Positions 56,913 to 64,000 of a stretch of DNA of 64,000 nt are shown in pieces. Each line of letters begins with the position of its first letter. The stretch's first letter is position 1. The stretch spans positions 286,924,145 to 286,988,144 of the forward strand of contig CM071567.1 in the NCBI GenBank assembly GCA_036426205.1. Reading direction: 5' to 3'. The position numbers were made by a program, and so were the translations under genes. This stretch comes from Ascaphus truei (Eukaryota > Chordata > Amphibia > Anura > Ascaphidae). The notes beneath the pieces were generated by a model. The model worked only from the letters and a program-made list of their open reading frames with translations, ran no database searches and was not told the origin of the DNA.

Positions 56913-57690
56913 TCAGTTCATAAATTTGTCTTCTTCAATCCAAAGACTCCAGACCAGAGTTCTCTGATGCCACAAAACTGCAACAATGGTGTCTTTGATG
57001 GTCTTGAATTGTGCAGTGCTTATTTTAAACTGCTTCTTCACTACGTCTACAATGGCTTTCCTCAAATTAAGGGGAATCGCCCTCTTCCCCATCGAGTCAT
57101 ATAAGTTCACTTGTTTTGCACCACTGGAAATATTGCCCAAAACTGACATGGTGTTTGAAAATAAGCAGTGCAAATCGATTCTGCTGTCCTCAACTCTTTG
57201 TTACATATCTTTACAGAATTTCCGTATAATGTAAAGTGGGATGTCATCTATTGCATTCCATTTCCATGGATCGTCTCTGGTCTTTGCATCTGTGGTGCCG
57301 CAGGTGTGCTTTTCAAAATAGGCGTTGCTACAACTGTGAATAGGGTCTGCAGCTGGGGACAATGTGGATGGGGGTACCTGGTGCAGAAGAAAGGTATCGT
57401 GGACTGAAAAACTTGAGTGGAAAAGGTTTTGGCCATCTTCTTTCTCCATGCAATTCCTGGATTCTTCATTTTAGGAGTTTTGGGTGCTGCTCTGTTTTCT
57501 TTCTCCACGTTAGCCTTTTTGTTTTTGGTGGTCTCCGTGCAGCTTTTATCTTTTGCTTTCTAAAATTTTTGGCTGGATCAGCAGGAGCAAGCAGGTTCTT
57601 GCATCCATAGAACTGGATTGATGCATTGTTCAAGCACAAGATAACAAGAATTAGTTCTGAACAAGAATAGAGAGTGTGGCAAAGCAATTT
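56913..57690 (-). pseudogene. BEN-like domain fragment
   Basis: Minus-strand reading ends at 56913 and contains VNLYDSMGKRAIPLNLRKAI followed by VDVVKKQFKISTAQFKTIKD and TIVAVL. In a shifted frame just upstream is HHVSFGQYFQWCK. The layout parallels the C-terminus of the minus-strand protein at 16175-17534, so both may be the same BEN-like family from DNA transposons. Upstream (57200-57690) are basic Lys/Arg-rich frames and the phrase IDDIPLYIIRKFCKDM. Frameshifts and stops break the gene. The family call is tentative. Confidence 0.45.
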
Positions 57691-57740
57691 ATGTGAGATA
57701 TTATATATAGTACCAGCTGTGTTGGGCGGGCACTCTGCCC

Positions 57741-57741
57741 T

Positions 57742-57807
<66 letters not shown>

Positions 57808-57858
57808 ATCTATAATATATCATATATAATATATATATATATATATATAATATTTGGA
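57741..57858. repeat. TA microsatellite
   Basis: An interrupted (TA)n run of about 115 bp. The counterpart in copy 1 is at about 51160-51245. Confidence 0.95.
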
Positions 57859-58201
57859 TATGATTTACTGTATTGTTTGTGATATTCATTGATATGGTTT
57901 ATATTACTGAATATTGTATACTAATTTTATGTATATTTTGAGCCACATTTGTTGGAGCTAACTTTACTTTTTCTTATATATTATCACATTTTTGCACATC
58001 TTTGTAGGATTTGTTGGCGCTTTTCTTTTGTTTGTTTTGTAAATTTATATTAACCTTTATTATAGGCTAAAGCTTTAAATTCCGAGCATTATTGAAATCC
58101 CTGCTCTCTGATTGGTTAGAATTCTGGGAGTTTTTCATTCAGTAATGCCCGGAATTTTTGGCAACTTGCAATTCGATATTGACTTTAGGGTGTAAACACA
58201 A

Positions 58202-58242
58202 CCCCTGAAGAAGTGCACGTATGTGCATGAAACGTCGTTGGG
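58202..58242 (+). ncRNA. Hammerhead-ribozyme-like motif
   Basis: Stem I is CCC (58202-58204) with GGG (58240-58242). The core CTGAAGA (58205-58211) fits CUGANGA, followed by the extra A. Stem II is GTGCAC (58213-58218) with GTGCAT (58223-58228), six pairs around a GTAT loop. GAAA lies at 58229-58232. Stem III is a C-G pair with a GTC triloop. Cleavage is predicted after TT at 58238-58239. Downstream to about 59125 the DNA is T-rich, with an AGCGCTGTTTTGCACCG phrase. Confidence 0.65.
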
Positions 58243-59368
58243 AGATTATTCTGTTTTTAGAGCTGTCTGTTTGGTTGTGGAGGATATTGGCAGCAGTTGT
58301 GCAGGCTGTGGGGGGAAGGGAGAGGAAGAGGAGCAGCGATTTCAGTAACACCGCAGCGTGTGATGTCACATCCACCAGGAAGTTCCGGTTTTCGTGCGAC
58401 TCAACATCCATCCCCCACACGAGGCAATCCCTAGGGGAGCTCCAGTTATCATCAGAGAAGAGGCTGCCAGAACAGAGACCTCGCCTGAGGGAGCAAAGAC
58501 AGACTTCAAAGGTCTTGGTTAACCCTTTGAGTGCTGCCTGAGTGCAGCAAAGCGTAGTGGGGATAATATCCTCTGTTCAGGACATTTTTAGGGTGAGCGA
58601 TCTTCAGCTTTACTGCTTTTACCATCCACTGTCCTGTAAGTAGGGTTTCAATTTTACCCCTCTGGACTTAAGTGCTGTATCCTCCGGAACCCAGTATTTC
58701 TATGTTAATAAATAGCTTTTTGTTAGGATTATAGTCTTGCTAGTGTCTGTCTGTCATTGTGTGTTATGTTTGTCATGTGTGAGTTTTTAATGTTTTAATG
58801 TCAACTTTTTTGGCGTACTGCACCATTATCTGTTTGTTTTCTTCTCTTTTTTACATATTGCACTATTATTTGGTGTGAGCCGTTCGTTGACCCCTTCACT
58901 GCCTGTTTGCTCAAGGACACGTTTGGGACTTTGCAAGAGACGGTTTGGTCTTTATTCGGATTTATTATTATTTAAAGGACTGATTTGGCGCCGGCAATTC
59001 TTTCTTTTCTCTGTGGTTCATTTTCTGACTGTACAGTCAGTATTTGCCAGGCTGCCTGCAATATTTATTTCAAGTATTGTCATTATTTATATATTTTTAG
59101 CGCTGTTTTGCACCGTCTTTTTTCGGTAAACACTACTAGTAATACTGCAAACTTTTCGAGCAGAGAACTAATCAACTGTGTAGATCTAGATCCCATTGTA
59201 AGCACATACTGTAGACCATCTCAGGGCACACAGCGGGTGTCGCTTCCTATCACACTTGCCCCCACAGACTTCTCTCTTTGCAACATTAGTCCCTCCCCTA
59301 TCAAAATCCATACGGGTGGGCCTGGTTCTCTTTCTCATTAGATTTTTATTGGACAGTCCTGTATAGGT

Positions 59369-59797
59369 ATGGCTACAATTTTGTGCCACTGGGCGTCCCC
59401 CCTTTATGAAAAAGGCTCTCCCCTGTTGGATGACACTGGCGCCTTCATGCAGACCTTCCGGACGATCTTCGATTCTCCAGGTCATGCAACTTCTGCCGAA
59501 TCTGCACTCCTGCAGATTAAGCAAGGCTCCCGCACCATGGGACAATATACGATTGAACTTAGGACCCTGGCAGCGGAGATCGATAGGAACAAGGGAGCCC
59601 TGAAGTCTGCTTTCCGTCAAAGCATTGAGGGGAGACTGAAGGATGAATTAAATTACAGGGACATTCCCACTGATCTAGAAGGTGAAACGAAGAAAAAGGC
59701 AGAGCACTACATCTCCATTGAAAAATTATTATGCAGAGAAAACGTTTCCCAAAGTAATAGAAAATGTATTCAATCAAGGATACAGACAGACATGTAG
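59369..59797 (+). pseudogene. Ty3/gypsy gag (capsid region) remnant
   Basis: A 142-codon open frame with the typical gypsy capsid pattern: WASPLYEKGSPLLDD, FMQTFRTIFDSPG, ALLQIKQGSRTMGQYTIELR, IEGRLKDELNYRDIPTDLEG. More capsid sequence upstream (59230-59360) is in other frames. Downstream no zinc knuckle or pol is found; the sequence turns AT-rich after 59930. It is an isolated internal fragment with no recognised LTRs of its own. The counterpart in copy 1 is 52855-53325. Confidence 0.8.
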
Positions 59798-60511
59798 GCC
59801 TCTAAACAGCACCTATGCGTTTAAGGCAAAAAGTACTTTTATCAAGGTAGCTAGAGGACACTTACCGGAATGTTTAAATACTGAGGTTTGGCGCCAAGCA
59901 GTCCCCTCCACTTCCTGGTTCATCAGATGACGCGTGGTCTATGATGTCAGCGCGCAAACGTCGGTATTCAAAGCAATGGAAAATTTATTTACAAATGCTA
60001 TTAACAAAATGAACAAGCCCACAGTGTCCTATGGGCAGTGATTTTAAACAATAAACAAGACATTTAGACACTGAGTAAAATAATAGAGCACTTACTGTAT
60101 AGTTTCTTTAAAAAATGAAAAATCTTACACCTATGATTCCTTAGAAAGAATAAAAACAAAGCAACTAAAAAAACGGTATCTGTATGTTTGAAAAAGCCAC
60201 TTTTTTGTGTGAAGTCTATTTTTATGAAGCAGACAACCTGGAAACTGCACTATTAATTAAAAAACTGGATATGAATTATTTAGTAGCAGTTCCATTAAGC
60301 TAATAATATTCCTAATTGAATCTAATCATTAAAGACATGAATGATCATTGCTCAAACAATATAAGAGCCAAGGCACAGAAAAAATTGCACTCTGACATGT
60401 CCTGAATTGGCAAAATGAAGAGGAATAAGAGAAAACATTGATCATAAATATAATATATCTGTGTATAAAATAGTACATATAAAAGATAACATGCGTCATG
60501 AACTATATATA

Positions 60512-62296
60512 TGTAACCCTTTTTGTTTGAAATTAGGCGACCAACCCAATCTACATGGCCCTCGTGGTCTAACCGTCCTTTCCCTGCAACACACTGCTCC
60601 TAAAGGGTTACTGTACTGGTACTGCATAACACTGTGGCTCCAGGAGATCTGAGCCTCCGCTAGCTGGGAGCCTGGGGAAACCCTTAACATTACCTGGTGC
60701 CGCGCTCCACTACCAGGCTCCCCGTTATGAAAGATAGCCCTGGGTAAGAAATACAATAACACACGTATACGATAAACCAATAACTACACTTTACTTAACA
60801 CACACATATAACTCATTACATAACATCACATAACATAACCTGATGCTCTATCCGCATCACCTCAGCCCAATGTCTGGTGTTCCCCACCCAGTGTCCTGTG
60901 ATCCCCCACACCCAATGTCCCGCACTCCTACGGAAGGTCGTGGGTGACTGCGCAGTCACTAAATTAAGCTAGGGCCCAGTTAGTGCACTTATAATACTTC
61001 AGAGATACCTTCCGAGCACTCCGATGCTCGGGACCGCAACACACTTCTCAAAGGGTCAGACGTCCGTCTGATCCTTTCCAGGTACTTCTGCCGGTAGATC
61101 CCAACGAGGGTCCCACCGCTCCACGGGAACTGCAACCGGATCACGGCAACACCAACCGCATGGGAACAGCAACCGCCGCTATCCCTTCCTATCACTAACT
61201 ACTCCTAGAGTGACAGCAACCCTAACCTAGGGCCTGTCCCTGATGAACCGCAACCTGGGATGGCTTGGGGAAAACTCCTAGGGCCTGTGGAACAATAACC
61301 TGCCCCCCTTCCCCTAGCTACCCAGTCCTATCTGTATCTACTATTCACTAGATACTCCTAAAGCACCTGCAGCCAACATACAGCTCACACTGTCAGCCTG
61401 CAGGGATCCACACACGCTGCACACACTGCGCCCAGCACATGCAGCGACACATACACACAGCTGCACGCACACACAGCTACCTGAATGATACACACCATTC
61501 ACTGGAACCCGCAGCAATTCCACTGCTTGCACACTGTGCCTCTTTGCCAGTGCCCACAGCCCTCTCCGCTGTGGCACTGCCAAACTTGCACCTTCCGCTC
61601 CTAAGGGTGACCTCCCTAGCTAGGGACGTCCCTCTTCAGTTACCCCCTGCCCTTACCGGGAATTGGGGCCTGCCTGGGGATCTAGGGAGAACCCTTACCT
61701 GGTACAGGAGCCACACGCTCCCTGCACCCTTCCTACTCCTTCCTTCTCCTCTGCCTGACTGACGCATGCAAAGCCCAGGAAATGTATCTATATTCCCGGG
61801 CTGAGCTTCCTCCAGCCCTATTGGCCACACTCAGGCACCTGATGCCTGTTTCCCTAAGCCTCCTGGGAATTGTAGTTCCCAGGGGCTGTCTAAAGCATTG
61901 GGGCCGCGTGCGCACTTGCCCTGCGCATGCGCGAACCCCTAATGGCCGCCGCAACCTCACTCTCCTCTTCCCTGCCCTCGCGCGATCTACCTCTAGCCGC
62001 CGAGTACCTCCTGCGCATGCGCGACCTGTCTGGGGCCTTCCCTGAGCTTGCCGGTCCTTGCGCATGCGCGAACCTATGCGCAATGGCGGCGCCCTCTCCT
62101 TCGCAAGCCGGGCCGGTGGCAACACGATCGCGGCCCTAGCGACGGCCCGATCGCGTCCCCGGCAACCGGCCTGCACCGCAGGGCAATACGCTACTCCCTG
62201 CTCTGGCCCCCACCCTCGCGAAGTGCCGGCGGCACCCGCTACCACACGGCACTCGCGGAGAGGGGCCAGGGATTTCAAATTTACCTCAGGGCTACA
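60512..62296 (-). repeat. Element B, 3' LTR (minus orientation)
   Basis: This 1.8-kb LTR reads TGTAACCCTTTTTG at the low end and CAGGGCTACA at the high end. It shares long blocks with the A LTRs (TCCGAGCACTCCGATGCTCGG, CTATTGGCC, TTGTAGTTCCCAGG) but is a distinct subfamily. The CpG-rich promoter end has three TGCGCATGCGCGA sites (61922, 62012, 62060) and CAATGGCGGCGCCC at about 62081. The partner 5' LTR would lie beyond the window. Confidence 0.8.
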
Positions 62297-62519
62297 TTAT
62301 CCCCTTCGCAGAATCCCAACGACCTCGCTTGGGTAGCAACCATACAGTGGATCATATAATGAAAAATGCATAGTAAACAGTACATCACATACAAGCAATT
62401 TCCCATTTGTACCCAACATACCCGCATGGATACCCGAGGCCAGCTGAGTCTCAGAGTGGAGTGCCCCTAACAGACTGGGTGAGGGTATCCCACCTTGACT
62501 CCTGTGAGTCTTTTGGAAC

Positions 62520-63143
62520 TCAAGACCTGTCCCTTGCACCAACCCACCTTCTCCCTCTCGCAGAAAAAAAATGTACGGGGTCCTGGGTATTGACCCTTTC
62601 CGGACCCTCCGGTCTCGTCTCACGGGAGACAGGGAGGCTCAGTCTCTTTCCTCGGTCCAGCACATGACGAACATAGCGCTCCATCGCGCACCTGGGAGAG
62701 GCCACAACTAACAGAGCGGTCTCAACAGAGTCTTTGTCCTTGTCTTTGTCAGCAATCCCTTTAATGGTGACTTCTTCTGTGGACAGCACAACTTCTTCGG
62801 GTAGGCCCGCTTGGAGACTCCTCTCACAGGAGTATGGGTCACTCCGGTACGCTACACCGGATACCTTCATGAGGTCGGATTCGTTCCATAATCCGCAGAG
62901 ATCTTCTGGGGGAGACACCTCCACCAGGACGCGATGACAGGGTGAGCCCATCGCCCGAGTGACCCTACCTCTGGAGTCACCAGGCTCCACGATCACCGGG
63001 GAGCTCACACCCGACACCCCTGGGGCAGTCAACTTACCCCTATCGTTGTCGGCAGGTACTGATCCCAAGCCTGGGATCGCTGGTACCTCGGTGGTAGGCC
63101 GGACTGGCAGTTGCGGGCACAGGGCCCACATCATGGTCTGCAT
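62520..63143 (-). CDS. Element B internal ORF, shared LTR-family protein
   Basis: A 207-codon minus-strand frame containing GKLTAPGVSGVSSPVIVEPG and GSPCHRVLVEVSPPEDL. These align with the element C ORF (GELTAPGVSGVSPKVTVEQG, ESPWHRILEEVSP). It continues with VLDRGKRLSLPVSRETRPEG and a short C-terminus near the 3' LTR. The retention of similar blocks in C and B argues for a real coding ancestor. No enzymatic motif was seen. The frame may continue upstream beyond 63143. Confidence 0.5.
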   Translation of the reverse strand: MQTMMWALCPQLPVRPTTEVPAIPGLGSVPADNDRGKLTAPGVSGVSSPVIVEPGDSRGRVTRAMGSPCHRVLVEVSPPEDLCGLWNESDLMKVSGVAYRSDPYSCERSLQAGLPEEVVLSTEEVTIKGIADKDKDKDSVETALLVVASPRCAMERYVRHVLDRGKRLSLPVSRETRPEGPERVNTQDPVHFFSARGRRWVGARDRS

Positions 63144-64000
63144 AGTTGAGGTGGTTGCCTCGGTGACCTCACTGGAGTGGTCCGCCGGAGGCGCATCACA
63201 CGCTCGGTTGGTCGCTATGAATCACCACACATGGGCGGGGGTATAACACACTTACCCTGGCCTTCAGGAATCTGTGGGTTATGGTCTCGGTGGGCTCTTG
63301 CTCGGGAAACACGGGTCTGGAACCGACATCTGGGGTTCCGACATCTGGAGAGCTCCGCCTTCAGGCGGCTCTGGCTCTGCGTCTTGAAAGTTCCATTTGG
63401 GCACACGGCCCCTCCACCACTCCATCGCTGAAGTGGAAAAATTAGTAACGGTTCACCCACCTTGGGTAGCACCATTCAAGCGCATCTTTCTCCGTAGGTT
63501 CGCCATCAGAGGTTTCTGCTCTTCCTTCTCAGGGAAAGAACAATCCAGTTCTGCTACAGTGTCCTCCCCCACTGGCAGCGCTCGGTAGGCTGCGGCAGTT
63601 TGGGTTGCAGGACTGCGCCGCAAGTACAGGGCACTCGGGCCCGGGTCAGTTCACCCACAGGACATCACATTCATGCAGACGGCCGTGCAGGATTTTCCCC
63701 GTCTACCACGGTCATCGTGAGGGCGACGGCTAACTCAGTGGACCCGTCCGCCCAGCCACCAGTCGCTTTCCAGTCTCTTAATGACACGGGCACAGCCACC
63801 ATTGACAAGACTAAATGGGGGGCCCGTACGATATATACAGCCAAGGGTGTTTTCTCAGTCCATTGCTTTTTTTTCCTTAGGGGGAACAGAAAATTCTGAT
63901 TTCTGCTCAAGACACTCCTTCCCCCTGGTGGAATTCTATAGGAAGAGCAGGGCAAGTTCTTTCAGGGAATGTTGCGAGCTCTGTTATGAGTCACTCGAGA
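63144..64000 (-). other. Element B internal region, continues past the window
   Basis: GC-rich internal sequence on the minus strand with short broken frames and no recognised motif. The element is cut by the window edge. Confidence 0.5.

Larger units (their letters stand above)
55003..60511. repeat. Large tandem duplication, copy 2
   Basis: Same order of elements as 48119-54179 but cleaner. It contains the C LTR end (55003-55122 and 56315-56869), element D (55123-56314), the BEN-like locus, the hammerhead motif and the gag remnant, ending at the start of LTR B. Confidence 0.85.

Overview
This window is repeat-dense, AT-rich, non-coding vertebrate DNA, most likely from an anuran amphibian with a large genome. 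That is inferred from the mix of elements: a CR1/L2-type LINE, Tx1-like L1 pieces, Penelope-like GIY-YIG sequence, a PIF/Harbinger transposase, a spliced Tc1/mariner transposase, long CpG-rich LTRs, and many hammerhead-ribozyme-like motifs. I see no convincing host gene, tRNA, rRNA or CRISPR array. Nearly every recognisable coding stretch belongs to a transposable element and most are broken.

Layout. 0-6 kb holds hammerhead-like motifs (500-543, 2581-2615, 3124-3168), a 100-bp-arm inverted repeat (3024-3703) and a minus-strand LINE remnant. 6.1-11 kb holds a solo LTR (6136-7371, TSD TATG) and a complete LTR-LTR element (7814-10976, TSD CCATG) whose only content is a broken coiled-coil ORF. 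11-15 kb is a nest: a tandem repeat, an L1 fragment split by a 389-bp insertion with a 10-bp TSD, a MITE-like repeat, and a solo LTR (13729-14467) with a paralogous empty site 1.3 kb away. About 15.8-22.6 kb, perhaps to 28 kb, looks like one large two-gene DNA transposon. It carries a five-exon Tc1/mariner-type transposase on the plus strand and, divergently, a coiled-coil protein with a BEN-like C-terminus on the minus strand, followed by a 147-bp higher-order tandem repeat. A solo LTR (23202-24497), CpG-rich DNA, a long CA/GCAC microsatellite and foldback repeats follow. 28.5-31.6 kb holds a Harbinger transposase and a Penelope-like endonuclease remnant with an inverted pair of hammerhead motifs. 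31.7-36.8 kb is featureless AT-rich DNA.

37.2-64 kb is a nest of long LTR elements named here C (plus strand), A (minus), D (solo) and B (minus, running off the end). A and D inserted into the 3' LTR of C. The DNA from the A insertion to the start of B then appears twice in tandem (48119-54179 and 55003-60511), separated by a chimeric B/A LTR. The first copy is full of single-base indels relative to the second, so it may be an unpolished or falsely duplicated assembly segment. A, B and C share parts of an internal ORF, but I see no reverse transcriptase or integrase in them, so they look non-autonomous.

The two most interesting signals are (1) seven or more scattered motifs that each fit a type-I hammerhead ribozyme, with different but complementary stems, and (2) the two-gene, intron-containing Tc1/mariner-like element. 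All calls are by eye; no database search or folding program was run.
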